Assembly: GCA_947501355.1 (NCBI GenBank)
Contig: CANMVA010000006.1
Span: forward strand, 1-42,060
Length of the DNA stretch: 42,060 bases
Direction of reading: 5' to 3'
DNA from: an uncultured Paracoccaceae bacterium
GTDB taxonomy: Bacteria; Pseudomonadota; Alphaproteobacteria; Rhodobacterales; Rhodobacteraceae
Below, piece after piece: positions 1 through 7,752 of the stretch. Each line of letters opens with the position of its first letter. Position 1 is the first letter of the stretch. Position numbers and translations under genes: made by a program. A model generated the notes under the pieces. That model made no database searches. It worked only from the letters and a program-made list of their open reading frames with translations, and had not been told where the DNA came from.

Positions 1-604
1 GCTCTGCTTCATCACCGACGCAGACGCCCCCCTGCCCATCCCCGAGCAGGCCGAACGCGCCGCGCGCGGCGGCGCGCATTGGGTCCAGCTGCGCCACAAG
101 ACGCTCGATGACGCCGGTTTTGCCGATCTCGCCCGCGCGCTTTGCACCCGGCTTGATCCGCTGGGTGCGCAGCTGATCCTGAATGATCGGGTCGAGGTCG
201 CCCGCGCCCTCGGCAGCTTTGGCCTGCATGTGGGTCAATCCGATGGCGACCCCGCCGCGATCCGCGCCCGCATCGGCCCCGACCCTGTCCTCGGCCTGTC
301 CATCGAGGAGTGCGCCCATCTGGCCACCCTCCCCGCCGACGGTGTCACCTATCTCGGCGTCGGCCCCGTCCGTGCCACCGCCTCCAAAGCCGATCACGCA
401 AAGCCGCTGGGGTTTGACGGCCTCGCCCGGATCACCGCAGCCAGCCCCCTGCCCTGCATGGCCATCGGCGGCCTGAGCGCCGCCGATATCCCCGCAATCA
501 AGGCCGCCGGCTGCGTCAGCATCGCTGTCGTCTCCGCCATTTCCCGCGCTGATGACCCGCAAGCCGCCGCCGAATCCTTCACAGATCACTGGAGCACCCC
601 ATGA
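1..604 (+). CDS. thiE: Thiamine-phosphate synthase ThiE (3' part; start lies at 41973 across the circular join)
   Basis: ThiE couples HMP-pyrophosphate with thiazole phosphate to give thiamine monophosphate. The frame is open from base 2, and joining it to 41973-41983 gives a 204-residue protein starting MIPPLCFITD, the normal family length. Family motifs visible are the substrate-pocket segments WVQLRHK and LILNDR, GLHVGQSD, GVGPVRATASKADHAKPLG (the phosphate loop, usually GPxxxTxTK; here T is replaced by A in TxTK) and the C-terminal AIGGLSAADI phosphate-binding turn. The gene starts inside the thiM stop (ATGA) and its own stop overlaps the thiD start (ATGA at 601-604), so the operon is translationally coupled. 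Identification is secure; the only incompleteness is where the linear sequence was cut. Confidence 0.95.
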   Translation, partial: LCFITDADAPLPIPEQAERAARGGAHWVQLRHKTLDDAGFADLARALCTRLDPLGAQLILNDRVEVARALGSFGLHVGQSDGDPAAIRARIGPDPVLGLSIEECAHLATLPADGVTYLGVGPVRATASKADHAKPLGFDGLARITAASPLPCMAIGGLSAADIPAIKAAGCVSIAVVSAISRADDPQAAAESFTDHWSTP

Positions 605-1407
605 TCCCCAACATCCTCTCCATCGCAGGCTCCGACCCCTCCGGCGGCGCGGGCATCCAAGCCGATATCAAGGCGATCAGCGCGAATGGCGGCTATGCCA
701 TGGCCGCGATCACCGGCCTCACCACGCAAAACACTACCGGCGTGCAAGGCGTTGCGATGGTCGCGCCCGACATGATCGCTCAGCAAATCGCCTCCATCCG
801 CGCCGATATCGACATCCACGTGGTCAAGATCGGCATGCTCGGCGACGCGACGACGATTGAAACCGTCGCTCAAGGGCTCGACGGCCTCACCGCCCCCATC
901 GTGCTTGATCCGGTGATGGTCGCCAAAGGCGGCGACCGCCTGCTCGCCGCCGAGGCCGTAGACGCCCTGCGCACGCATCTTCTGCCAAATGCGACCCTAA
1001 TTACGCCCAACTTACCCGAGGCCGCCGACTTGCTGGACCAGCCCGAGGCGACAACCCTCACCCAAATGCACGACCAAGCGCAGGCGTTGCTAAAGCTGAA
1101 CTGCAAGGCGGTGTTCCTCAAAGGCGGCCACCTGCAGGACGCTGACGCGACCGACTTGCTTGTGACGCCCGACAGCACCACCGAACTGCCCGCCAAGCGC
1201 ACGCAGACCCGCAACACCCACGGCACAGGCTGCACGCTGTCCTCCGCGCTCGCCACGCAGATCGGCCACGGCCACCCCCTGCCCGAGGCCGCACAGCGCG
1301 CCAAAGCCTATATCACCGCCGCCATCGCCGCCGCCGACACGCTGAATGTCGGTCACGGCCACGGCCCCGTGCATCACTTCCACGCCTTCAAGGAGGCCCG
1401 CGAATGA
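601..1407 (+). CDS. thiD: Hydroxymethylpyrimidine / phosphomethylpyrimidine kinase ThiD
   Basis: A ribokinase-fold kinase that phosphorylates HMP and HMP-phosphate to the pyrophosphate used by ThiE. It has 268 residues, the usual length. The N-terminal ILSIAGSDPSGGAGIQADIKA is the family signature and binds the pyrimidine. Further landmarks are TGLTTQNT, VLDPVMVAKGGDRLL, LITPNLPEA and the C-terminal anion hole NTHGTGCTLSSALA with its catalytic GTGC turn. The start ATG lies in the thiE stop (ATGA) and the stop overlaps the tenA start in the same way. Together with thiM, thiE and tenA it forms a salvage set; no thiC, thiG, thiO or thiS is on the replicon. Confidence 0.96.
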   Translation: MIPNILSIAGSDPSGGAGIQADIKAISANGGYAMAAITGLTTQNTTGVQGVAMVAPDMIAQQIASIRADIDIHVVKIGMLGDATTIETVAQGLDGLTAPIVLDPVMVAKGGDRLLAAEAVDALRTHLLPNATLITPNLPEAADLLDQPEATTLTQMHDQAQALLKLNCKAVFLKGGHLQDADATDLLVTPDSTTELPAKRTQTRNTHGTGCTLSSALATQIGHGHPLPEAAQRAKAYITAAIAAADTLNVGHGHGPVHHFHAFKEARE

Positions 1408-2072
1408 GCTTCACCGACACCCTCTGGTCTGACACCGCCGATCTGCAGGACACGATCCGTACAATGCCCTTCAACACCGAACTTGCCGCGGGCACCCTGC
1501 CCGCCGACACGTTTCGCGGCTACATCATTCAGGACGCGCACTACCTCGAAGGGTTCGCCCGCACCCTCGCCCTCGCCGCCTCCCGCGCGCCTGATCCTGA
1601 GACCATCGCGCGCCTCGCCGGATCAGCCAACGGCGCGATTGCCGTCGAAAAGCAGCTCCACGAGGAATACATGGCGCTTTACGGTGTATCAGAGACTGAT
1701 TTCACCAGCACGCCCCCCTCGCGCGCCTGCGATCATTACACTAGCTTCCTGATCCGCTCCGCCGCCGTGGACCCGTTCCCGGTCACCGTCGTCTCCCTGC
1801 TGCCCTGCTTCTGGATCTACCAGCGCGTCGGCACGCAAATCCACGAAACCGCCGCCCCCGATCACCCCTATCGCGCCTGGATCGACACCTACGCGAGCGA
1901 GGCGTTCGAGGCCTCCGTCCAAGGCATGCTCGATCTGACCAACCGCTTGGCGGAGACCGCCGATGCGACCACCAAACTGGCAATGAGCACCGCTTTCGAG
2001 AAATCCAGCTGGCACGAATGGATGTTCTGGCACAGCGCATATCACCGCGACGGCTGGGTTGAAGCCGGATGA
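1404..2072 (+). CDS. tenA: TenA-type aminopyrimidine aminohydrolase (thiaminase II family)
   Basis: TenA hydrolyses aminopyrimidine breakdown products of thiamine to recover HMP. This 222-residue all-helical protein keeps the cysteine of the active-site segment LLPCFWIYQ and the late glutamate in SSWHEWMFW, which match the Cys/Glu pair needed for hydrolysis in the TenA_C class. QDAHYLEGFAR near the N terminus supplies further pocket residues. It is the last gene of the thiMED-tenA operon and overlaps thiD by four bases. A weak hairpin with a T run (AGAC-GCCC-GTCT then TTTTT, about 2100-2115) follows and may end the transcript. TenA next to ThiM fits regeneration of vitamin B1 from environmental degradation products rather than de novo synthesis. 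Confidence 0.93.
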   Translation: MSFTDTLWSDTADLQDTIRTMPFNTELAAGTLPADTFRGYIIQDAHYLEGFARTLALAASRAPDPETIARLAGSANGAIAVEKQLHEEYMALYGVSETDFTSTPPSRACDHYTSFLIRSAAVDPFPVTVVSLLPCFWIYQRVGTQIHETAAPDHPYRAWIDTYASEAFEASVQGMLDLTNRLAETADATTKLAMSTAFEKSSWHEWMFWHSAYHRDGWVEAG

Positions 2073-2296
2073 TCTGACCCCTGCCCCGCCCGGCTCAGAG
2101 ACGCCCGTCTTTTTGTGCCCTGCGTCCGCTAAACATCTAGGTTTAGAAAAAAAACTTGCCAGAATCGCGATTATCCGCAACTTAGATACGGAGAACAGTG
2201 AATAAAACGATTTTTTCCGTAACAAGGGACCAGAAAACAAGGTTCCAAGCGGAAGAATCCTAAAAACAGACCCTAACACAGGGCAAGGCGGGCGAA
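2073..2296 (+). promoter_or_regulatory. Leader/promoter region of the repABC operon
   Basis: This non-coding stretch lies between tenA and repA and becomes AT-rich after about 2130. It holds a 10-bp perfect palindrome AATCGCGATT at 2163-2172. It must contain the repA promoter, because repA, repB and repC follow as one operon. I could not assign convincing -35/-10 boxes. RepA-RepB autoregulation usually acts here, so the palindrome is a candidate operator, but that is inference. Confidence 0.4.
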
Positions 2297-3487
2297 ATGA
2301 AGGATATCCACCAGCGGATTGATTCCCTTGTGGGCGAGCATGCGCAAAAGCTGTCGGAGCGTCTACAGGCGCATCGCGCACAGCTCTTTCCCCCGAATGC
2401 AGAGCGTATTTTGCGCAAGTTCACCAGTGGTGAGGTCGCCGATCTTCTGGGTGTCAAAGACGCTTATCTGCGCAAGCTGCATCTGGATGGTAAAGGCCCC
2501 TCTCCTGAGATTCGCAGCGGCGGGCGGCGCTATTACACGCCCCAGGATATTCAGGCCTTGCGCGAGCTTCTGGAGCAAGGTGCAAAGACCCCCGGCACCT
2601 ACCTGCCCGGCCGCCGCGACGGCAATAAATTGCAGGTCATCACCGTCATCAACTTCAAAGGTGGGTCGGGAAAGACGACCACATCGGCCCACCTGGCGCA
2701 GAAACTGGCCCTTGATGGCTACCGCGTCCTCGGGATCGACCTCGATCCGCAGGCCAGTTTCTCGGCGCTCCATGGCTTTCAGCCGGAATTTGATCTGCTG
2801 GATGGCGGCACGCTTTATGATGCGATCCGCTATGATGATCCGGTTCCTCTGCGCGAGATCATCCGCAAAACCTATTTCACCAATCTCGATCTGGTGCCAG
2901 GTAACCTCGATCTGATGGAGTTCGAGCACGAGACGCCGCGCGCGATAATCGACGGCGGCAGTTCGCTCTTTTTTACCCGTGTTGGCGAAGCGCTCTCCAG
3001 TGTCGAGGCCGACTATGACGTTGTCGTGATGGACTGTCCTCCCCAGCTTGGTTTCGTCACTATGTCGGCCCTTAGTGCCGCAACTGCGATCCTTGTCACC
3101 GTGCATCCCCAGATGTTGGATGTCATGTCGATGTGTCAGTTTCTGCTGATGACATCGAACCTTCTGGGCGTCGTGGCCGAGGCGGGCGGGGATATGTCCT
3201 ATGACTGGCTTCGCTATGTCGTTACCCGCTATGAGCCCGGAGATGGCCCACAAAATCAAATGGTTAGCTTCATGCGCTCGATGTTTGGGGAGCATGTGTT
3301 GAACCATACCGTCCTCAAATCCACTGCAATCTCGGATGCCGGGATCACCAAGCAGACGCTTTATGAGGTCGAGAAAAGCCAGTTCACCCGCAGCACCTAT
3401 GAGCGCGCAATAGAGTCTATCAATGCGGTAAACGGCGAAATTGAGGCTCTGATACAGCAAGCATGGGGGCGCGGTGATGGCACGTAA
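2297..3487 (+). CDS. repA: Plasmid partition ATPase RepA (ParA family)
   Basis: RepA is the ParA-type ATPase of repABC plasmids. It segregates replicons with RepB on parS and, with RepB, represses the operon. The 396-residue protein has an N-terminal DNA-binding region (about 1-110, with a MerR-like stretch FTSGEVADLLGVKDAYLRKL and GGRRYYT) followed by the deviant Walker A KGGSGKTT at about 125-132, the A' box DLDPQAS and the Walker B-like VVVMDCPPQ. This N-terminal extension is typical of RepA from repABC systems. The start ATG at 2297 follows a GGCGGGCGA Shine-Dalgarno. The end overlaps repB by 11 bases. Confidence 0.96.
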   Translation: MKDIHQRIDSLVGEHAQKLSERLQAHRAQLFPPNAERILRKFTSGEVADLLGVKDAYLRKLHLDGKGPSPEIRSGGRRYYTPQDIQALRELLEQGAKTPGTYLPGRRDGNKLQVITVINFKGGSGKTTTSAHLAQKLALDGYRVLGIDLDPQASFSALHGFQPEFDLLDGGTLYDAIRYDDPVPLREIIRKTYFTNLDLVPGNLDLMEFEHETPRAIIDGGSSLFFTRVGEALSSVEADYDVVVMDCPPQLGFVTMSALSAATAILVTVHPQMLDVMSMCQFLLMTSNLLGVVAEAGGDMSYDWLRYVVTRYEPGDGPQNQMVSFMRSMFGEHVLNHTVLKSTAISDAGITKQTLYEVEKSQFTRSTYERAIESINAVNGEIEALIQQAWGRGDGT

Positions 3488-4469
3488 GAACCTTCTCAAA
3501 GGCCTCATGGAAGACGCAAAGTCGAAAGAGGCTGAGGCCGAGCCGCGGGTCGACGTCGCCCGCCCTCGCTACACCACCGGCGCGATCGGCGCGGTCAGTG
3601 AATCCATCGCCAAGCTGAAAAGCCGCTCGGTGATTGATATTGATCCCTTCGCGGTCGAAGGCGCCGGTGTGAAAGACCGTCTGGATTACGACGACCCCGA
3701 ACATGAAGAGCTTGTCGCCTCGATCCGCGATTACGGTCAGCAGGTACCCATTCTGGTGCGTCCTCATCCGGAGGAACCCGAGCGCTTTCAGATTGTCTAT
3801 GGTCGCCGCCGCTTGCTGGCGTTGCGCGATCTCAAGATGCCCGCGAAAGCCTTGGTGCGGGATCTGGATGATGCCGCTCTGGTGCTGGCCCAAGGTCAGG
3901 AGAACTCGGCCCGCAAAGACCTGTCCTTCATCGAAAAATGTAACTTTGCCAAGCAGATGCGCGATGCGGGCTATGATCGCAAGGCGATCTGCGGCGCGCT
4001 TTCGTCCGACAAGACATCCGTGTCGCGGATGCTCAAGGTGATCGACGATATTCCAATCGAGTTGATCGAAGTGATCGGCCCGGCCCCCGGTGTTGGCAGG
4101 GATCGTTGGGCCGGTCTTGCCTCGAAGCTGTCGAAGGTTGAGTTCGCGACCGATGGCATTGTCGGGACGGTGAACCTCCTCGCCGGCACGCTGTCCTCTG
4201 ACGAGCGTTTTGAGGCGGCCTTGAGCGCCATAGGAGAAGGGCGCGCCGGATCAAAGGCCCCTGCCCCGTCCAGCCCCGCCAAGGCCCGCGCTCAGACCGA
4301 TGTCCTACGCAGCACGAACGGGTTTGAGATCGCACGGGTCAAGCGCAGTGACGAGGCCGTTACCGTCGTCGTCCCAGGCGCCGAGAAAGGCAAATTCGGT
4401 GACTGGCTGGCGCAGAACCTTGAAGAGATTTACCGCGATTGGGTCTCCAAGACCTCGGGCGGTAAGTAG
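3477..4469 (+). CDS. repB: Plasmid partition protein RepB (ParB family)
   Basis: RepB is the ParB-type centromere-binding partner of RepA. ATG at 3477 (MARKNLLKGL) is preferred over the in-frame GTG at 3474, because MARKN-type starts are standard for RepB and the purine-rich GGGGGCGCGG lies just upstream. The ParB N-terminal domain spans about residues 45-145 (DPEHEELVASIRDYGQQVPILVRPHP, YGRRRLLALRDL, AQGQENSARKDLSFIEKCNFA). The helix-turn-helix follows in YDRKAICGALSSDKTSVSRMLKVIDDIP. The 330-residue length fits the family. It is translated from the repA message with an 11-base overlap. Confidence 0.95.
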   Translation: MARKNLLKGLMEDAKSKEAEAEPRVDVARPRYTTGAIGAVSESIAKLKSRSVIDIDPFAVEGAGVKDRLDYDDPEHEELVASIRDYGQQVPILVRPHPEEPERFQIVYGRRRLLALRDLKMPAKALVRDLDDAALVLAQGQENSARKDLSFIEKCNFAKQMRDAGYDRKAICGALSSDKTSVSRMLKVIDDIPIELIEVIGPAPGVGRDRWAGLASKLSKVEFATDGIVGTVNLLAGTLSSDERFEAALSAIGEGRAGSKAPAPSSPAKARAQTDVLRSTNGFEIARVKRSDEAVTVVVPGAEKGKFGDWLAQNLEEIYRDWVSKTSGGK

Positions 4470-4520
4470 AGGCCCATGAGGCCAGAGCAGTAACCAAACA
4501 GGAGGCACGATCCGACCGCA

Positions 4521-4558
4521 GAAAAGAAAAAGACCCCTCAGGCATAATACCCAAGAGG
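4521..4558 (-). terminator. Rho-independent terminator of the ctRNA
   Basis: On the minus strand, CCUCUUGGGU (from 4549-4558) pairs along all ten positions, with wobble pairs, with GCCUGAGGGG (from 4534-4543) around a 5-base loop. It is followed by the U-rich tract UCUUUUUCUUUUC (4521-4533). This is the stem-loop expected to serve as both the 3' end and the regulatory loop of the ctRNA. Confidence 0.75.
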
Positions 4559-4578
4559 CCCTGTTCGTAATCTAGACA
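4521..4578 (-). ncRNA. Counter-transcribed antisense RNA (ctRNA, incA-type) of repABC
   Basis: The 193-bp repB-repC gap carries a promoter and a rho-independent terminator, both on the minus strand and about 57 bases apart. This matches the size (about 55-60 nt), position and orientation of the ctRNAs that limit RepC synthesis in repABC plasmids. In that family the RNA pairs with the repB-repC leader, promoting a hairpin that stops or hides the repC message, and it is the main incompatibility determinant. The exact 5' end is inferred from promoter spacing. Confidence 0.7.
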
Positions 4579-4584
4579 CTTCCG

Positions 4585-4614
4585 AATCTAGGGGTTCCTC
4601 TGCACCGCTGTCAA
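4585..4614 (-). promoter_or_regulatory. Promoter of the repABC antisense RNA
   Basis: Read on the minus strand, a perfect -35 TTGACA (4609-4614) is followed after 18 bases by TAGATT (4585-4590, four of six matches to TATAAT). Transcription would begin near 4578 and run toward the terminator at 4521-4558. A strong constitutive promoter here is what the repABC counter-transcript requires. The -35 box sits inside a palindrome (CGCTGT-CA-ACAGCG, 4607-4620). Confidence 0.65.
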
Positions 4615-4662
4615 CAGCGTACGCCTTTGGGCGAACAATATTTTGCTGTCCCGTGAAATTAG

Positions 4663-5841
4663 ATGCAACGACTGACCACAACGCCTTTCGGGCGCACCCT
4701 TTCGGCTGCCGTATTGGAGACGATTGACCGGGCTGACGCCGGGGGCCCCGTCCCTCACATCGACAAATGGGAGGTCTTCCGGCAGCTCTGCACCGCGCGG
4801 CATGCTTTTGCCGTGACGGATCGCGATCTGACGGTCCTGAATGCGCTTTTGAGTTTCCATCCGGGCAAGGTTCTGGGCGACAACGCGCCGCTGATTGTCT
4901 TTCCGTCCAACAGGGCGCTGTCAGAGCGCGCCCATGGCATGGCTGAGAGCACGCTGCGACGCCATCTGGCGGCGCTGGTCAATGCTGGCTTGCTGTTGCG
5001 CCATGACAGCCCCAACGGCAAGCGCTACGCGCGGCGTGGCGCGGGGGGTGAGCTGGTGCGGGCCTTTGGGTTTGACCTGAAACCCCTTTTGGCGCGGGCC
5101 GATGAGATCGCGCAAGCAGCACAGGCGGCCGACGAGGCCGCGGAGCGGATCCGGATGCGTCGGGAGGAGGTCTCGCTGATGCGCAGGGACGCTCTGAACC
5201 TGGTTCTTTACGGTCAGGAGACCGGCGTTGAGGCGGACTGGGAGACGCTTCTGAGCAGGTTGATGGACGCACACCGGGCCTTGCGTCGTCGGCTGGATGC
5301 GGAGGCACTGGAGCGGCTGCATCTGGAGATGAGCGACCTGCTTCGGGACGCCCAGAACGCACTGACGATTGCAGAAGAAGTGGACGGCAATGCCGCCGTT
5401 TCTGAGCGGCACTATCAGAATTCAAAAACAGACTGTTCTGATCTTGAACCTTCCTTAAAAAAGGAAAGGGGCAAGGGCGCAGACTCAGAACTGAAGGAGC
5501 AACCTGAGAACAGGGAGCCGCGGATTCCGTTGGGCCTGGTGTTAAAGGCATGCCCGGATATCGAGCCTTATAGCCCGCATGAGATCAGGCATTGGCATGA
5601 GCTGGTTGCGGTGGCATCTTTGGTGCGTGGGATGATGGGGATCAGCCCGTCGGCCTGGGCCGAAGCACAGCGTGTGATGGGGCCTGAGAATGCGGCGGCG
5701 GTTCTGGCGGCGATGCTCCAGAAGGTTGAGGATATCCGGAACCCCGGAGGCTACCTGAGACGGCTGACGCAAAAGGCGGAAGAGGGGGCGTTTTCGCCGG
5801 GGCCGATGATTATGGCGTTGCTGCGTGGTGGGGAGAGTTGA
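4663..5841 (+). CDS. repC: Replication initiator RepC of the repABC replicon
   Basis: RepC initiates replication at an origin inside its own gene. The 392-residue protein has the family start MQRLTTTPFGR and a winged-helix DNA-binding segment (about 85-130, FPSNRALSERAHGMAESTLRRHLAALVNAGLLLRHDSPNGKRYARR). A coiled, charged middle (about 145-235) follows, then the conserved C-terminal block VLKACPDIEPY...RGMMGISPSAWAEAQRVMG...IRNPGGYLRRLTQKA. The gene starts 193 bp after repB, leaving room for the antisense RNA, and its ribosome site is weak, as expected for a gene controlled at translation. The stop codon lies within a parS-like palindrome. Confidence 0.96.
   Translation: MQRLTTTPFGRTLSAAVLETIDRADAGGPVPHIDKWEVFRQLCTARHAFAVTDRDLTVLNALLSFHPGKVLGDNAPLIVFPSNRALSERAHGMAESTLRRHLAALVNAGLLLRHDSPNGKRYARRGAGGELVRAFGFDLKPLLARADEIAQAAQAADEAAERIRMRREEVSLMRRDALNLVLYGQETGVEADWETLLSRLMDAHRALRRRLDAEALERLHLEMSDLLRDAQNALTIAEEVDGNAAVSERHYQNSKTDCSDLEPSLKKERGKGADSELKEQPENREPRIPLGLVLKACPDIEPYSPHEIRHWHELVAVASLVRGMMGISPSAWAEAQRVMGPENAAAVLAAMLQKVEDIRNPGGYLRRLTQKAEEGAFSPGPMIMALLRGGES
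5405..5475 (+). other. Candidate replication origin (AT-rich tract inside repC)
   Basis: Within the G+C-rich repC gene this stretch is clearly AT-rich and includes the near-inverted repeat CCTTCC-TTAAAAAA-GGAAAGG (about 5450-5469). It encodes the low-complexity NSKTDCSDLEPSLKKERGK linker. In studied repABC plasmids the origin lies in an AT-rich part of the repC coding region, so this is the best candidate. The assignment rests on that precedent and on base composition only. Confidence 0.4.
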
Positions 5842-5852
5842 CGGCTGTCAAC
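5837..5852 (+). other. parS-like centromere site (GTTGACGGCTGTCAAC)
   Basis: This 16-bp sequence fits the GTTNNNNGCNNNNAAC pattern known for repABC parS sites and is a palindrome except for one base pair. It overlaps the repC stop codon (TGA at 5839-5841). RepB would bind here for partition. A single copy was noticed; I could not scan exhaustively for others. Confidence 0.65.
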
Positions 5853-5913
5853 TTTTTGGCCGAGAGATGCCTTACTGATATGAAACGAAAAATATAGGAT
5901 TATCCTTGCAAAA

Positions 5914-7098
5914 ATGGATATGAAGTCCGATATTGCTAGGATGATTAATCGCTGGAAATCAGAAGAGATCGCAAAAGCGCTCACCAATTCGCCCGCAGTG
6001 GCGATCCTGGGGCCGCGTCAGGTAGGCAAAACCACGCTGGCGCTGGAGATCGCGGAAAGACAGCCGTCGGTCTACCTCGACCTGCAGTCAGAGCAGGACC
6101 GGATCAAACTGTCGGACCCCGCGTTTTACCTGCGCCAGCACAGCGACAAGCTGGTGGTGCTGGACGAGATTCATCGCACGCCGAACCTGTTCGATGCGCT
6201 GCGCGGGCTGATAGACGAGGGGCGCAGGGCAGGGCAGGGGGCTGGAAGGTTCCTGATGCTCGGCTCGGCCTCGATGGACCTTTTGCGGCAGTCGGGAGAA
6301 AGCCTTGCCGGGCGGATCGCCTACACGGAATTGCAGCCCCTCGACCTGTTGGAGGTTGGACCTGCGCAGCTGGGGCAAGTGTGGTTCAGGGGCGGGTATC
6401 CCGATGCGTATCTGGCGACGGACAATGCGGCCTCGGACCGGTGGCGGCAGGACTTCATCCGCACCTATCTGGAACGCGACATCCCGGATCTGGGGCCACG
6501 CATCCCGGCAGACCGGTTGCGGCGGCTTTGGACGATGCTGGCCCATCTGCAAGGCAGCCTTCTAAACACCGCCACATTGGCGCGCAATCTGGATGTCGAT
6601 CACAAGACAGCGTCGAAATATATTGATCTGCTGGTCGATCTGTTGCTGGTGCGCAGGCTTGCCCCGTGGCATGCCAACCTGGGCAAGCGGCTGGTGAAAT
6701 CCCCGAAGCTCTACCTTCGCGATACGGGCATCTTGCACAGCTTGCTGCAAATCCCGTCGCTTGAAGCGCTGGTCGGGCATCCCAAGCTGGGCGACAGCTG
6801 GGAGGGTTTCGTGATCGAAAACGTGGCCTCCCGTCTCAAAGGGCTTGCGCGGCCTTATTTCTATCGCACTGCTGCCGGCGCCGAAATTGATCTGATCCTC
6901 GATTTCGGATCAGAAATCTGGGCGGTGGAGATCAAGCGCAATCCGACACCGCGGCTGAGCAAAGGGTTTCATCAGGCCTGTGCGGATTTGCAGCCCGCCC
7001 GGAAGATCGTCGTGCATGGCGGCGATGAGATTTGGCGATTGGCCGATGGCACGGAGGCCCTGTCGCTGAGCGCGTTGATGGGAGAGGTGTCTGACTAG
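5914..7098 (+). CDS. AAA-type ATPase with DUF4143 C-terminal domain
   Basis: A 394-residue P-loop protein of the widespread AAA_14/DUF4143 group, whose cellular role is not established. The N-terminal ATPase (about 20-165) shows Walker A GPRQVGKTT, Walker B KLVVLDEIHRTP and a sensor-like FLMLGSAS. A DUF4143 region follows (about 195-370), with FIRTYLERDIPDL, a winged-helix-like segment TATLARNLDVDHKTASKYIDLLVDLLLVRRL and a nuclease-fold-like end GAEIDLILDFGSEIWAVEIKRNPTPRLSKGF, resembling the D...ExK pattern of PD-(D/E)XK enzymes. It lies just behind repC and parS. Such genes are common passengers on plasmids. The start at ATG 5914 has no obvious ribosome site; ATG 5920 is an alternative. Confidence 0.85.
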   Translation: MDMKSDIARMINRWKSEEIAKALTNSPAVAILGPRQVGKTTLALEIAERQPSVYLDLQSEQDRIKLSDPAFYLRQHSDKLVVLDEIHRTPNLFDALRGLIDEGRRAGQGAGRFLMLGSASMDLLRQSGESLAGRIAYTELQPLDLLEVGPAQLGQVWFRGGYPDAYLATDNAASDRWRQDFIRTYLERDIPDLGPRIPADRLRRLWTMLAHLQGSLLNTATLARNLDVDHKTASKYIDLLVDLLLVRRLAPWHANLGKRLVKSPKLYLRDTGILHSLLQIPSLEALVGHPKLGDSWEGFVIENVASRLKGLARPYFYRTAAGAEIDLILDFGSEIWAVEIKRNPTPRLSKGFHQACADLQPARKIVVHGGDEIWRLADGTEALSLSALMGEVSD

Positions 7099-7173
7099 GC
7101 TTTGACCGCCGGACCCTGGATTTGCCTTTGCACGCAGCCCGCTAGGTTGTGGAGCCACGCTGAGGGTAAAGCA

Positions 7174-7752
7174 ATGACGGATCTGACATTTGACACGGCC
7201 GGATATGTGGCGGGAAGCGCGCCGCAGGATGTGCTGCATTTCGGCCATTACATGATGCTGGCCGACGCGCGGATGAACCTGTTTTCCGTGTTCGATGACC
7301 TGAAATATGACCGATCCGATGTCGATATGATGTCACCGGGCATGCGCCGCCATGCGATTGAAAAGCTGGGGCAGGCTGGGTTCAAACAGGTGTCCGGGCG
7401 CGTTCTGCACAACGAGGCGGAGGATATTCGCTGCCTCTTTCCCAAGTTTCATGCTCTGGGGTCCTCGCCCTTCGATATCACGCGCTACACGCCGAAACGG
7501 GCGCGGGATTATTATATTCTGACGCCCACTCAGACCGCCTGCCAGATCATCGACGCCTATGGGCTGGAAGAGGCCGTGAGCAAGCTGGAGGCGCTGGTGC
7601 ATTTGCAGCCGGTAAATGTTTTCAAGTTGCGCGATTATCTGGAAGACCGGGCCGCTCATCGCGAATTTGAGCCGCTGGTGGGGCATCTGATGGCGGTGCA
7701 GAAGGAGGCGGTTGCCTCTGACCCGCTGTGTCGTCGGCGGGCGCTCAACTAG
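7174..7752 (+). CDS. Conserved-looking protein of unknown function
   Basis: I do not recognise this 192-residue protein. ATG at 7174 (MTDLTFDTAGY) is chosen because GAGGGTAAAG lies just upstream; an in-frame extension to 7102 reads as non-coding-like sequence. The protein is soluble, with no signal peptide or membrane segment. It has an aromatic and acidic N-terminal half (HFGHYMMLADARMNLFSVFDDLKYDRSD) and a central RYTPKRARDYYILTPTQTACQ stretch. It runs convergently into the TRAP permease gene, sharing a four-base CTAG that gives both stop codons. Nothing around it indicates a function. Confidence 0.7.
   Translation: MTDLTFDTAGYVAGSAPQDVLHFGHYMMLADARMNLFSVFDDLKYDRSDVDMMSPGMRRHAIEKLGQAGFKQVSGRVLHNEAEDIRCLFPKFHALGSSPFDITRYTPKRARDYYILTPTQTACQIIDAYGLEEAVSKLEALVHLQPVNVFKLRDYLEDRAAHREFEPLVGHLMAVQKEAVASDPLCRRRALN

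Noticed and set aside
2363-3508. Minus-strand open frame of 381 codons across repA
   Set aside because: It lies antisense to repA, whose Walker and partition motifs are unmistakable; no start context or homology supports the minus frame.
5914-7098. The DUF4143 ATPase as a toxin or defence gene
   Set aside because: No antitoxin partner or defence neighbours are visible; the family is widespread with no fixed role, so only the domain call is given.
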